DNA from: an uncultured Erysipelotrichaceae bacterium
Lineage (GTDB): Bacteria; Bacillota_I; Bacilli_A; Erysipelotrichales; Erysipelotrichaceae
NCBI GenBank assembly: GCA_945877255.1
Contig: CAMCRE010000012.1
Coordinates: 1-47,852, forward strand
Direction: 5' to 3'
Length of the DNA stretch: 47,852 bases
Position numbers and translations under genes: made by a program. Shown here piece after piece: positions 1-8,451 of the stretch (the stretch's first letter is position 1; each line of letters opens with the position of its first letter). The notes under the pieces are model-generated. The model was not told the origin of the DNA, ran no database searches, and was given only the letters and a program-made list of their open reading frames with translations.

Positions 1-214
1 TACTATTAAAGCTATACTAAATAATATTTTTCTCATTTTTCTACCCTCAATTAGCACAATTATAGCATAGTTACTATTTGATTAATATTTATTTAACCAA
101 ATTACAACAAAATACTACAAAATTATTAAGAAATCATATTTAAAAAATAAAACATAATTTTTATTACATCACTATATTCGAACTACATAAAATTTGTTTT
201 TTTAATCAATTTAA

Positions 215-241
215 TTGTTTTTTTAAATATCGTGTTACAAT
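215..241 (+). promoter_or_regulatory. Possible promoter for the small leader ORF and 68-aa gene
   Basis: A TTGTTT element at 215-220 and TACAAT at 236-241 are separated by 15 bp, shorter than ideal. The rest of positions 1-240 is AT-rich and holds nothing else I can support; it probably includes the tail of a neighbouring transcription unit outside the window. Confidence 0.3.
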
Positions 242-253
242 AAAAACGGAGAA

Positions 254-301
254 AAACATTAATTTTGATTGGAGGTATGACTATGATAATAATTAATGTT
301 T
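254..301 (+). repeat. Inverted repeat flanking the ribosome binding site of a small ORF
   Basis: An 11-bp perfect inverted repeat, AAACATTAATT at 254-264 and AATTAATGTTT at 291-301, encloses a 26-nt loop that contains GGAGG (271-275) and the start codon (283) of a 19-codon ORF. A 13-nt direct repeat, ATAAAAACGGAGA, lies at 240-252 and 308-320. The arrangement could fold over the leader in mRNA, but AT-rich sequence makes such repeats fairly easy to find. Confidence 0.35.
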
Positions 302-342
302 CTAGATATAAAAACGGAGATTTCAATGTAATATCAAAATAA
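283..342 (+). CDS. Possible 19-residue leader peptide
   Basis: The ORF reads MIIINVSRYKNGDFNVISK. It has a good GGAGG seven bases ahead of its ATG; an in-frame ATG at 277 is too close to the SD. It sits 26 bp before the 68-aa membrane protein gene and within an inverted repeat, so it may be a leader peptide or a chance ORF. I recognise no family. The strong ribosome binding site is the only real support for translation. Confidence 0.3.
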   Translation: MIIINVSRYKNGDFNVISK

Positions 343-368
343 ATGTAAAATTTTGAAGGAGAAAAAAT

Positions 369-575
369 ATGAAAAATTTTTTAAAAATTATATTTATTAT
401 AGAATTTATAATTTGGTCTACCTGTTTTTTACTTTTAACAATATTTCACAACAAAATTAATCATTATACACTATATTTAATTGTATTAGTAAGTTTCGGA
501 ACCATCTTAGAAATAACTGACTTCGTATTGCGAAGAAATCATCATAAAACACATAAAAACAGCTGTCTCAAATAA
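369..575 (+). CDS. Small two-helix membrane protein, unknown function
   Basis: The 68-residue protein has two hydrophobic segments, about residues 4-26 and 34-54, joined by a short polar turn (HNKINHY) and followed by a basic, His-rich tail (RRNHHKTHKN). It is therefore probably an inner hairpin membrane protein with the tail in the cytoplasm. AAGGAG lies seven bases ahead of the ATG. A bidirectional hairpin terminator overlaps its 3' end. I do not recognise a family; size and shape resemble many small bacilliary membrane proteins of unknown role. Confidence 0.6.
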   Translation: MKNFLKIIFIIEFIIWSTCFLLLTIFHNKINHYTLYLIVLVSFGTILEITDFVLRRNHHKTHKNSCLK

Positions 576-583
576 TGACAGCT
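561..583. terminator. Bidirectional hairpin terminator
   Basis: AGCTGTC (561-567) pairs with GACAGCT (577-583) around a 9-nt loop, with a T-rich run on the right and an A-run on the left. It separates the rightward 68-aa gene from the converging htrA unit. Confidence 0.7.
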
Positions 584-590
584 GCTTTTA

Positions 591-779
591 TTAACTATCC
601 AACAAAACAATTGTTTTATTAGTTGTTTTATTAATTAATACATTCAATGCCGGAAAAAACACAAATGTATGTTTTTTTAATAATTCCATAATTGTGTATT
701 GTTTATCTTTTTTTTCTTTAAATTTTAATCCTACTATTTCATCTACACTATCTATTAATTTGTAGCTATTGTGTTCCAT
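591..779 (-). CDS. Small conserved-looking protein coupled to htrA, unknown function
   Basis: This 62-residue soluble protein starts eight bases after the htrA stop codon, and its SD (GGAGGAAAT) overlaps that stop, so it is very likely co-translated with the protease. It has no signal peptide or obvious transmembrane helix; the C-terminal half is beta-rich and hydrophobic (FVFFPALNVLINK). I do not recognise a domain. Its position suggests a role tied to HtrA or the envelope stress response, but this is inference from context only. Confidence 0.55.
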   Translation of the reverse strand: MEHNSYKLIDSVDEIVGLKFKEKKDKQYTIMELLKKHTFVFFPALNVLINKTTNKTIVLLDS

Positions 780-788
780 AATTTCCTC

Positions 789-1910
789 CTATTTCTCTGA
801 CTCTTTTAACACTACGTCAACTGTTATCTCTTTTTGTTCGCGTTCTACTTTTACTTTAATTGTGTCTTTAACTTTGTTTTTCTGAATTGCATTTAAAATA
901 TCTTGTGTTTCTTTAATTGCATTGCCATTCACTTCAATAATACGATCATATTTCTTTAAAGCTTCATTCGTTGATTTTACAACATAAATACCCGCTTTAA
1001 ACATATGCGTATCACGCTCTACAGTTTGCACCTGAATACCAATTGTTGGTCGACTTTTCACATAACCTTCTTTTATAATTTCTTTTGTGATTTCTGCAAC
1101 TACATTACTTGGAATTGCAAAACCTAACCCCTCAATTGAATTACCACTCGCTTTTTGTGTTACAATCCCGATTAATTGCCCACTTTCATTAAATAATCCA
1201 CCACCAGAATTTCCTCTGTTTACAGGTGCATCAGTTTGAATTAACGAAAGTTTAGCAGTCCCTACTTCTGATTCTCGATTAACTGCTGATACAATACCTT
1301 GTGTAACCGTTCCACCTAAAACACCTAGTGAATTACCTATTGCAATAGCTTTTTCACCAACGACAACTTTATCTGAATCTGTTAAAACCGCACTCGCTAA
1401 ATTTTTGGCCTCAATTTTTATTACCGCTAAATCAGTACGACTATCCACACCAACTATTTTAGCTTCATGTGTGCTACCATCTTTCAATTTCACTTGAATC
1501 TTGCTGTCACGACTATTTTGTATTACATGATAGTTCGTTGCAATATAACCATCCGTACTAATAATGACACCACTACCCGCAGAGTTAGAACCAAATAAAT
1601 CCGAAGAAACAGTTTCAATCTCAACGACTGTTTGACTAGCCTGCTGTGCTATTTGAACAGTATCATAACTTTCAGTCTTAGCAATCGGTGTCATATTTGT
1701 AATGACACGATTGACACTAGCTTGTTGATTGGTCATTTTAGCCGTAGCATAAGTTGCTAAAGGTGCTAGAAATAACGTTAAAGCACAACACCCCACCACA
1801 AATCTTTTATTTCTCTTTCTTTTTACTTCCTCTTCTTGAAATGCTGCTTGTAACTTCTCAAACATTATTTCTTCTTGCGTTTTAACTACTATAATCTCAT
1901 TTTTTACCAT
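789..1910 (-). CDS. htrA: HtrA/DegP-family membrane-anchored serine protease
   Basis: This is a surface quality-control protease degrading misfolded exported proteins. A cytoplasmic basic N-terminus is followed by a membrane anchor (about residues 39-60), a trypsin-like domain and a C-terminal PDZ region (about 290-370). Counted from the first in-frame ATG at 1916, the triad is His130 (ATNYH), Asp162 (SRTDLAV) and Ser237 (RGNSGGG). I choose the third-codon ATG at 1910 because AAGGGG then lies at a proper distance; 1916 would be almost on the SD. Its divergent neighbours are CiaR/CiaH-like regulators and its promoter carries a CiaR-type repeat, matching streptococcal control of htrA. The 373-residue length is normal. 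Confidence 0.93.
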   Translation of the reverse strand: MVKNEIIVVKTQEEIMFEKLQAAFQEEEVKRKRNKRFVVGCCALTLFLAPLATYATAKMTNQQASVNRVITNMTPIAKTESYDTVQIAQQASQTVVEIETVSSDLFGSNSAGSGVIISTDGYIATNYHVIQNSRDSKIQVKLKDGSTHEAKIVGVDSRTDLAVIKIEAKNLASAVLTDSDKVVVGEKAIAIGNSLGVLGGTVTQGIVSAVNRESEVGTAKLSLIQTDAPVNRGNSGGGLFNESGQLIGIVTQKASGNSIEGLGFAIPSNVVAEITKEIIKEGYVKSRPTIGIQVQTVERDTHMFKAGIYVVKSTNEALKKYDRIIEVNGNAIKETQDILNAIQKNKVKDTIKVKVEREQKEITVDVVLKESEK

Positions 1911-1963
1911 AATCATACCCCTTTAGTCTTTTATAATGTCGTAGCGTTTTTTGCTACAACAAT

Positions 1964-1996
1964 ACTATAACACGCCAACCTTAAATGAACCTTAAA
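1964..1996 (-). promoter_or_regulatory. CiaR-type operator and -10 of the htrA promoter
   Basis: On the minus strand TTTAAG-GTTCA-TTTAAG (1980-1996) exactly fits the CiaR consensus NTTAAG-N5-WTTAAG known from streptococci. Ten bases downstream is a -10, TATAGT (1964-1969), the spacing seen in CiaR-activated promoters, so the repeat replaces the -35. A small hairpin (GTAGC at 1941-1945 with GCTAC at 1953-1957) lies in the 5' UTR. Confidence 0.75.
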
Positions 1997-2007
1997 ATAC
2001 AAAAAAA

Positions 2008-2038
2008 TTTACTTTTTGGTACTTATTTGTGTTACAAT
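2008..2038 (+). promoter_or_regulatory. Probable promoter of the two-component operon
   Basis: TACAAT (2033-2038) is a good -10, with a weak TTACTT or TTTACT element about 18 bases upstream. The CiaR-type repeat ends at 1996, so the regulator could also influence this promoter. The regulator's SD (GAGGTGAT) follows at once, giving a very short 5' UTR. Confidence 0.45.
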
Positions 2039-2055
2039 ATTAATGAGGTGATATA

Positions 2056-2736
2056 ATGAAAATACTTGTAGTTGAGGATGAAATCCATATTGCTGAAGCG
2101 ATTAAAGAACTACTCACAAAAGAAAAACACCACGTACATTTAGAACATTCTGGTTACGATGCATACTATGAAGCAAGTAACGGTGCGTATGATTTAATTA
2201 TTTTAGATGTCATGTTACCTGAATTAAGCGGATTTGACATCACCACAAAATTACGCAATAAAAAAATATTTACACCTATTTTATTTTTAACTGCCAAAGA
2301 TACTATCGACGATAAAGTTTATGGATTAAATATTGGTGGCGACGATTACTTGAGTAAACCATTCAACGCAGCTGAATTAATTGCACGTGTTAAAGTATTA
2401 GGAAGAAGACATCAAGAAGTGATTGCTGATGAACTAATTTACGAAGATCTTAGATTAAATTTATCTACATTCGTTTTGACATGCAACGACAACTCTATCC
2501 CGCTAAGTCAAAAAGAATTTGATATTTTATCTTATTTTTTAAAAAACAGTACATTCGTACTCTCAAAAGATGATATATTATCAAAAGCTTGGGGATATTA
2601 TTCTGATGCAATCGACAACCATGTAGAAGTATATATTTCATTTATTAGAAAAAAATTAGCGCACTTAAATTCCATTGTGATAATCGAAACATTACGTGGA
2701 ATAGGCTATCGTTTAGGTACTAAAAATGTTGAATAA
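2056..2736 (+). CDS. ciaR: OmpR/PhoB-family response regulator, CiaR-like
   Basis: This 226-residue DNA-binding regulator is activated by phosphorylation from the kinase encoded next. The receiver domain (about 1-115) has the acidic pocket (VVEDE), phospho-acceptor Asp51 (ILDVMLP), Thr79 (FLTAK) and Lys101 (LSKPF). The C-terminal winged helix (about 130-222) includes the recognition-helix region VEVYISFIRKKL and ends in LRGIGYRL. The receiver and C-terminal details resemble streptococcal CiaR as I remember it. Adjacent htrA with a perfect CiaR-type direct repeat supports the name. It overlaps the kinase gene by 11 bp. PhoP-like regulators are the alternative. Confidence 0.85.
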   Translation: MKILVVEDEIHIAEAIKELLTKEKHHVHLEHSGYDAYYEASNGAYDLIILDVMLPELSGFDITTKLRNKKIFTPILFLTAKDTIDDKVYGLNIGGDDYLSKPFNAAELIARVKVLGRRHQEVIADELIYEDLRLNLSTFVLTCNDNSIPLSQKEFDILSYFLKNSTFVLSKDDILSKAWGYYSDAIDNHVEVYISFIRKKLAHLNSIVIIETLRGIGYRLGTKNVE

Positions 2737-3964
2737 GCTTAGATTAAAATTCGTAGGAATATCATTAACAGTATTCGGAATAGTTTTACTTTCGTTTTTT
2801 ATGGTTACATATCGTAACGCCACATTTGAAATAAAATCAAATTCCATTATGTTATTAGAACAACTTTCTAAAAACTTTGGAAAACAACTTTCTTCATATC
2901 CCACAAAAATCAATACGGTTATCCCACCGAATTTTACAATATTTTATGATGAAAATGGGAAAATCATTGAAACGCTCACTGTTTCAAACCCTGTTGGGTT
3001 TTCCGGCGACAACACCGTTCTGCTACAAAAACTCGTTGATACTGTTTTAGAAGGCGATACCCAAGAAGGTATTTTAACTATTTATGAGACACCTAGTTTA
3101 AGATATAAAATCGCTAAAGACACACTACCTAGAATAACTTTTATGTCACAGTCATACGAAAGAATGTCATTAGAAAAAGCATACACATCCGCAATTAAAA
3201 ATACGCTTTATTTAACGATTATTTTGTTACTCACAAGTATTATTTTATCGATTTGGACTTTTAAACCAATCAAAAAAGCTTGGGCAGCACAAAATCAATT
3301 TATTGCCGATGCATCACACGAATTACGCACACCACTTACTGCTATTCAAGCAAACTTAGATGTCGTACTTTCTGATGATTCTAAATCAATTGCCGAGCAA
3401 AAAAAATGGTTAATTTACATCAAAAATGAAGTGTCAAGAATGAAAAATCTATCTAATGATTTACTACTGCTTTTTAATAATGAATCTGTCGAAAAAAACA
3501 AACATCACATACCAATAGATTTATCAAATATTATATCTAGTACGGTACTATCATTAGAATCTTTAGCATTTGAATCTAATAAAGTTTTAGAACTTTCACA
3601 TTTGCCAAACGTTACAATAAATGGCGATAGCGATCAAATCAAACAACTACTTATCATTTTAATTGACAATGCAATTAAATATGCACCACATTTATCACAT
3701 ATCGAAGTTTCACTTTCAAAAAACAACAACCGTGTATTTATAAAAATTGAAAATGAAGTTGATGATAAAATTGACACTACAAAAATATTTGATCGCTTTT
3801 ACAGAGAAGATAGTTCTCGCAACAGAAAAAGTGGCGGTAATGGATTAGGACTATCTATCGCAAAAACAATCGTAGATAGCCACAAAGGTAAAATTTATGC
3901 CAAAAATGTTGATGACAAACTAATGATTACTTGTGCTATTCCGATTAAAACTAGACTAATTTAA
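2726..3964 (+). CDS. ciaH: Sensor histidine kinase, CiaH-like
   Basis: This 412-residue membrane kinase has TM1 at about 8-29, a roughly 130-residue extracellular sensor region, and TM2 at about 161-179. The HisKA H-box follows with phospho-acceptor His198 (DASHELRTPL). The HATPase domain shows an N-box (LIDNAIKYAP), a DRFYRED F-box and a G-rich GGNGLGLSIAKTIV. It ends in a short tail at 412. The gene overlaps the regulator gene, so they are co-expressed and probably translationally coupled. It probably senses envelope stress and sets htrA expression through the CiaR-like regulator. The signal cannot be read from the sequence. Confidence 0.85.
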   Translation: MLNKLRLKFVGISLTVFGIVLLSFFMVTYRNATFEIKSNSIMLLEQLSKNFGKQLSSYPTKINTVIPPNFTIFYDENGKIIETLTVSNPVGFSGDNTVLLQKLVDTVLEGDTQEGILTIYETPSLRYKIAKDTLPRITFMSQSYERMSLEKAYTSAIKNTLYLTIILLLTSIILSIWTFKPIKKAWAAQNQFIADASHELRTPLTAIQANLDVVLSDDSKSIAEQKKWLIYIKNEVSRMKNLSNDLLLLFNNESVEKNKHHIPIDLSNIISSTVLSLESLAFESNKVLELSHLPNVTINGDSDQIKQLLIILIDNAIKYAPHLSHIEVSLSKNNNRVFIKIENEVDDKIDTTKIFDRFYREDSSRNRKSGGNGLGLSIAKTIVDSHKGKIYAKNVDDKLMITCAIPIKTRLI

Positions 3965-4000
3965 AGAAATGAAAGTGACAACATCACTATTCATATAATA

Positions 4001-4040
4001 AAAGAATGTGTAATTTTTCAATTAAAACTACACATTCTTT
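4001..4040. terminator. Bidirectional terminator between ciaH and the LacI-family gene
   Basis: A 12-bp perfect stem, AAAGAATGTGTA (4001-4012) with TACACATTCTTT (4029-4040), has T-rich flanks in both directions and ends four bases before the stop codon of the converging gene. Confidence 0.85.
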
Positions 4041-4043
4041 TTA

Positions 4044-5048
4044 TTATAATTTTACTGATTCCTGCCAATTCACATCACACACTAAAATTTCTTTATGTTT
4101 AACAGGTTGTTTTTCAATTAAATCAATCAGCTTATTTGCAACAAGCACACCTTCTTCATATGCAGGTTGAACAATTGTTGTGATGCTAGGAGACACAAAT
4201 TTTGTCCATTCAACATTATCAAAACCTACAATACCTAAAGTATGTGGAATCAAATTGCGATATTTACTCAATAACCTAAAAACATTTGGCAACAACCAAC
4301 AATTAGCCACGAATATTAGTGTTTTTTTATCTAATTTAATCATCGAAATTAACTTATCGCTAATTTCTTGTTCACTAGCATTATTTGAAACCATAACAGT
4401 ACTATACGATAAATCTTTACGCATTAATGCATCCACAAAACCAGAAGCACGCTCTAATCTTGTACTTAAATCTTGTGGATTAGCTTGAATAATCACATAC
4501 TCATCATAATAGTTCTTTTCTAGTATCGCATTCATACAATCTAAAACAGAGTTATAATTGTCAGTTTTCACTGACGCAATTTCATTAGTATCCACATTAC
4601 TATCGATAAAAACCAACGATTTATTGTGCGATTGAATATATGGAATCAACGGTTCAAAATCACGTGTTGGTTGAACAATAAATCCATCTACACCTAAACG
4701 AATTAATCGCTCAATAAAAGATTTTTCTGTTTTTTTATCATAATTACTACTACCAATAATAATCTGGTATCCACGTTTAAGTGCGCTTTTTTCGATCCCT
4801 TTAACTAACTGGTTTGAAAAAGTATTTGTAATATCCCCAACCAAAACACCTAGTAAATTCGATGTCTGATTACTCAAAGAGCGTGCATTCACATTAGGGG
4901 TATAATTATATTTTTTAATAACTTTCTCAATTCTCTCGCGTGTTTCCTGAGACATGCTATCAAATTTTTTATTCAAGTAAAATGAAACTGTTGTTTTTGA
5001 AGTATTTGACAACTCCGCAATTTCCTTAATCGTTATTTTTTTACGCAT
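4044..5048 (-). CDS. regR: LacI-family transcriptional regulator of the glycosaminoglycan locus (RegR-like)
   Basis: The 334-residue protein has an N-terminal LacI helix-turn-helix (about 5-25, ITIKEIAELSNTSKTTVSFYL), a hinge region (YTPNVNARSLS) and a periplasmic-binding-like effector domain. In pneumococcus a LacI-family protein, RegR, sits by the same hyaluronan gene set and represses hyl; synteny argues for the same job. The likely operators are the CCGG-centred palindromes at 10150-10159 and 10254-10263. The inducer is probably an unsaturated uronate or a downstream keto-sugar acid, but that is inference. It is in the same orientation as the lyase gene and only 49 bp downstream of it with no clear terminator between, so readthrough from the PTS operon is possible. 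Confidence 0.8.
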   Translation of the reverse strand: MRKKITIKEIAELSNTSKTTVSFYLNKKFDSMSQETRERIEKVIKKYNYTPNVNARSLSNQTSNLLGVLVGDITNTFSNQLVKGIEKSALKRGYQIIIGSSNYDKKTEKSFIERLIRLGVDGFIVQPTRDFEPLIPYIQSHNKSLVFIDSNVDTNEIASVKTDNYNSVLDCMNAILEKNYYDEYVIIQANPQDLSTRLERASGFVDALMRKDLSYSTVMVSNNASEQEISDKLISMIKLDKKTLIFVANCWLLPNVFRLLSKYRNLIPHTLGIVGFDNVEWTKFVSPSITTIVQPAYEEGVLVANKLIDLIEKQPVKHKEILVCDVNWQESVKL

Positions 5049-5068
5049 ACTTTCACCCTTCCCAATAA

Positions 5069-5093
5069 ATTATATCATATTTAATTATGATAT
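5069..5093 (-). promoter_or_regulatory. Possible regR promoter with small inverted repeat
   Basis: A TATAAT -10 (5069-5074, minus strand) lies ahead of the regR SD. ATATCAT (5072-5078) and ATGATAT (5087-5093) form a 7-bp inverted repeat over it, a possible autoregulatory site. No good -35 is visible, and the AT-rich context weakens the call. Confidence 0.3.
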
Positions 5094-5097
5094 TAAT

Positions 5098-6879
5098 TTA
5101 AAAAGCTACTATTTTACACCACTTTTCATCATTTTTTTGATAAATTTGAATATTTTGCACAAATGCAATCTCATCCACGTGCAAACATTTTTGATTTTCA
5201 AAAATTTCTTCATGTTTAACAGCTAAAATATAGCACGATTTTTCTGTTTTAATCTCAAATGCCATTGCAACATTATCATCAACTACTTTATTGTTTTGCT
5301 TAACTTGAAGGTTAAGACATTGTGTACTTTTATTTAAAATCGAAAAATTTAAATGACCTGAATCCGTATATTTTTTTTCATACACCAACATTTTTGTTGG
5401 GGAGAGACAATTATATTTTTCAGAATATATCGCATCTTGCACAACGAATCCTTTTGACATATTCACATCGTCACTAACATCAATAATATCCGGATGTAGT
5501 TTCAGCGAACTCGAAAAACACCCTTCACCTTTAGAAAACACTGAATCAAACACAAACACATTGTCTTCAATGACAGCAATTCTTCTTCTAACGAGTGTGC
5601 AATTATAGTAATAACTCCCCTCCATAATAGCAATATTTTCATCACCAGCTACGCTTAAGTTGTTTACAACCGGATAATCAAAATATTCCCACGATCCCTT
5701 AACTAATGAATCTTTGAAAACTTGAATAGTATTATGCGAAACTAAATCTTTCAATTCATATCGCTGTTGATTTTCACAATAACTATATCTTCCACCGTCC
5801 ACAAAAATAGGTTTTTTTAAATAATAATTTAAATGCAATAAATCTAAATGTGTATGCGATGAACTCATGGATGTATTATAAAAACTAACGGAAAAATCAT
5901 TATTTCTTAAATGAATATACCCACTCTGCGACAAATCAAACAAACCATTATATTCTAACTTTTTATAACGATAGTTATCACAAAAATCACCACAAAACAT
6001 CATCACTTCCGCACTAAGCGGAAAGGTAGATTCCTGCAACAACAAACAATCACAAACTACTAAAAAATGACTAACATCTACAACATCACTATCTCCAAAA
6101 TTAATAATTTCACCATTTGGATAGTACAGTTTTTTAGTTGCATCTGCCATTAATTTTAAATAATGCAGTAATTGCTGATTACATCTATTATCTAACATAA
6201 TCACCCAAGATAAATATATCATTATTTCTAAATGATACAAATGTGATTTTTCCCAATGTAACCCTAAATCATCAATTTGAATAGATAATTGTGATATTAA
6301 CCGATTTATGCTGATATTTTTCAAAACACAATCATTAACATACCATGCATATGAATAAATACCACAATTAATCATAAACCCCCAATTACTCGCATCGTAT
6401 TTAGAAATGTAATGTTTTTCAAGATACAAATACGACGATTCTAAATGCTTAATTGCTTTATTTTCAAAAGTAGTCGTTAAATAATCGCATTCTTTTAAAT
6501 AAAGCAACGCTTTTACTATCGCAACCATACGAATACCTGTATCAAGCGTACGTGTTGATTTACTCAAAACTAAAGGTGTATGACAATTAATAAAATCATC
6601 TATCAAAGCGATAACTTTATCTAAAAACTTAAAATCTTTATTTTTTTCAAAGTTTAAAAATAACGAATCTAAATACATCATCCTACTACGCATATACACC
6701 CACTCATCATCGTCATTAAATGTTTTATCCCATGAAGAAAATATATGGAATGCTGTAAAACAGCATTCCATATCATAAGGGTGGATATATATGAAATTAT
6801 TATTGTACAATAATTTCCCTTGTTCTATGTATTGTCCGCTATTTTCAACTGCTTTTTGAAAATATCGACGAAACTTCAT
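5098..6879 (-). CDS. Heparinase II/III-family oligosaccharide lyase (oligohyaluronate lyase)
   Basis: The 593-residue protein has no signal peptide, so it acts in the cytoplasm on imported oligosaccharides. The N-terminal two-thirds is an alpha-rich toroid; around residues 340-390 lies the Hepar_II_III core with MSSSHTHLDLLHLNYY, FVDGGRYSY and SHNTIQVF, followed by a beta-sandwich. The pneumococcal hyaluronan cluster carries a homologue in the same place after EIID. I start at ATG 6879 (TAA-T-ATG coupling with the EIID stop); an upstream TTG at 6888 is the alternative. The enzyme should cut unsaturated glycosaminoglycan oligosaccharides by beta-elimination; chain-length and sulphation preference cannot be read here. 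Confidence 0.8.
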   Translation of the reverse strand: MKFRRYFQKAVENSGQYIEQGKLLYNNNFIYIHPYDMECCFTAFHIFSSWDKTFNDDDEWVYMRSRMMYLDSLFLNFEKNKDFKFLDKVIALIDDFINCHTPLVLSKSTRTLDTGIRMVAIVKALLYLKECDYLTTTFENKAIKHLESSYLYLEKHYISKYDASNWGFMINCGIYSYAWYVNDCVLKNISINRLISQLSIQIDDLGLHWEKSHLYHLEIMIYLSWVIMLDNRCNQQLLHYLKLMADATKKLYYPNGEIINFGDSDVVDVSHFLVVCDCLLLQESTFPLSAEVMMFCGDFCDNYRYKKLEYNGLFDLSQSGYIHLRNNDFSVSFYNTSMSSSHTHLDLLHLNYYLKKPIFVDGGRYSYCENQQRYELKDLVSHNTIQVFKDSLVKGSWEYFDYPVVNNLSVAGDENIAIMEGSYYYNCTLVRRRIAVIEDNVFVFDSVFSKGEGCFSSSLKLHPDIIDVSDDVNMSKGFVVQDAIYSEKYNCLSPTKMLVYEKKYTDSGHLNFSILNKSTQCLNLQVKQNNKVVDDNVAMAFEIKTEKSCYILAVKHEEIFENQKCLHVDEIAFVQNIQIYQKNDEKWCKIVAF

Positions 6880-6880
6880 A

Positions 6881-7687
6881 TTACGCAAATATTTTTAAAT
6901 TAAACGTTATGAAGGCAATCACAATCGTTAAAATAACTAACTGATATGTGTTCCATTTTTTCTTTTTCAATAAGTAGTACATTAAACCTGTGTATAATAC
7001 TGGTAATAATGCAGGTGCAATACCATCAATCATTTTTTGAAGTTGAACAACTTGTTCTTTGTCTCCAATTTTTTGAACATATTTAAATGGTACTCCAATT
7101 TTAACATGGTTCGTTACTAAACCAGAAATAACCATTACCCCAACGATACTTGCTGCATTCGTTAATTTACTCATTTGTGCAGATAATTTTTCAATAATGC
7201 TTGTTCCTAATTTATGACCATACATACCTGTTAAAATTTTAATCGTTAGTAAAATACCATTTAATCCAAGCAAGAATAATACCGGTCCACTGATTTGTCC
7301 GTTCATCGCTAATGTCGCACAAATAGTCGAGAACAATGGTGCTAATAAAAATTGTGATAATGAATCTCCAATCCCAGCTAACGGTCCCATCAATGCCATT
7401 TTCATATTTCTAACGTCTTCAGTTGCTACATCATTTTCTAACATTACTAATTGAATGTTCGTTACAAAAGGCACAAAGTGTGGGTTTGTATTATACATTT
7501 CTACGTTATCTAGTAATACTTCTTTTAATTTCTCAGGATTATCTTTATATATTTTTTTAAGTGCAGGATAAATAACATTAGCATATCCTGTTCCTTGATA
7601 GTTTGAATAGTTAAATCCGTTTTGTAGGAAAAATGCACGAAGCGTTGTATTGAAAAAATCTTTTTTAGTTAAAATATTAGATGCCAT
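6881..7687 (-). CDS. PTS mannose-family EIID component
   Basis: This 268-residue membrane subunit forms the sugar channel with EIIC. It begins MASNILTKKDFFNTTLRAFF, contains the EIID hallmarks GTGYANVIYPALKKIY, TNPHFVPFV and GPLAGIGDSLSQ, and has C-terminal membrane helices. The start at 7687 has GAGG eight bases upstream and overlaps the EIIC stop by 11 bp. Homologues in streptococcal hyaluronan clusters import the unsaturated disaccharide made by hyaluronate lyase. The partner EIIA is not in this window. Confidence 0.9.
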   Translation of the reverse strand: MASNILTKKDFFNTTLRAFFLQNGFNYSNYQGTGYANVIYPALKKIYKDNPEKLKEVLLDNVEMYNTNPHFVPFVTNIQLVMLENDVATEDVRNMKMALMGPLAGIGDSLSQFLLAPLFSTICATLAMNGQISGPVLFLLGLNGILLTIKILTGMYGHKLGTSIIEKLSAQMSKLTNAASIVGVMVISGLVTNHVKIGVPFKYVQKIGDKEQVVQLQKMIDGIAPALLPVLYTGLMYYLLKKKKWNTYQLVILTIVIAFITFNLKIFA

Positions 7688-8441
7688 CTTCAAAAACCTC
7701 ACTTTCTACTTTAGTTTCTTCTTTTTGATTAAAGATGAAGAATGCACATGCTGTCCCAATTAATGCAATCGCCATTACAGGTAATTTCATATATGCACTC
7801 GCAACATATCCAATTAACATAAATGGAATTAACTCTTTTTTAGACATCACACTTAAAATTGTTGCGAAACCAATTGCAGGTAACATTTTACCAGCTAATT
7901 GTAATGAACTTAATATTTCTTTTGGTAACTTATTCGCAAATCCAGAAATAACATCACTAGAAATTGCACTTGTAAATCCTAAAATAAACCCAAATACGAT
8001 AAATAAAATTAAAGTTGAATTCGCAATTAATCTAAACTTACCAAAACTTCCTGCTTTAATCGCTCTTTTTGCAGCTTCATGGTTCCCTGACATAATAACG
8101 TATAACGCTGTTTGAATAAATTGGAACGCAATCGCAAATGGAATAGATAAAGTAAACGCCGTTTCTGGTGCAATACCACCACGAATTGCCATTAAAGCCC
8201 CTACGATACCAGGTCCTAATGGTGATGGTGGAACTGTTCCTCCAGCCCCTACACCGAATCCCATAAACGCTAATTCAGCAATCGCACCAATCGTTAAACC
8301 TGTTGGAATATCTCCTAAAATAACACCTACTCCTGTTGCTAAAACAAGTGATCTAAATGTATATGTACCTAACAGCATTCCAGACCAACAAATACCTGTC
8401 CAAAGTCCAATCAATACTGCTTCTATAATTGTAATTGACAT
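7677..8441 (-). CDS. PTS mannose/N-acetylgalactosamine-family EIIC component
   Basis: This 254-residue integral membrane permease has about seven hydrophobic stretches. It carries the family signatures GDIPTGLTIGAIAELAFMG and GAGGTVPPSPLGPG. The SD AGGAGG is well placed for the ATG. It is co-transcribed between EIIB (11 bp upstream) and EIID (overlap). In the hyaluronan setting it should carry unsaturated glycosaminoglycan disaccharides. The charged C-terminal tail (EETKVESEVFEDG) is cytoplasmic or linker sequence. Confidence 0.9.
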   Translation of the reverse strand: MSITIIEAVLIGLWTGICWSGMLLGTYTFRSLVLATGVGVILGDIPTGLTIGAIAELAFMGFGVGAGGTVPPSPLGPGIVGALMAIRGGIAPETAFTLSIPFAIAFQFIQTALYVIMSGNHEAAKRAIKAGSFGKFRLIANSTLILFIVFGFILGFTSAISSDVISGFANKLPKEILSSLQLAGKMLPAIGFATILSVMSKKELIPFMLIGYVASAYMKLPVMAIALIGTACAFFIFNQKEETKVESEVFEDGI

Positions 8442-8451
8442 TTTTTACCTC

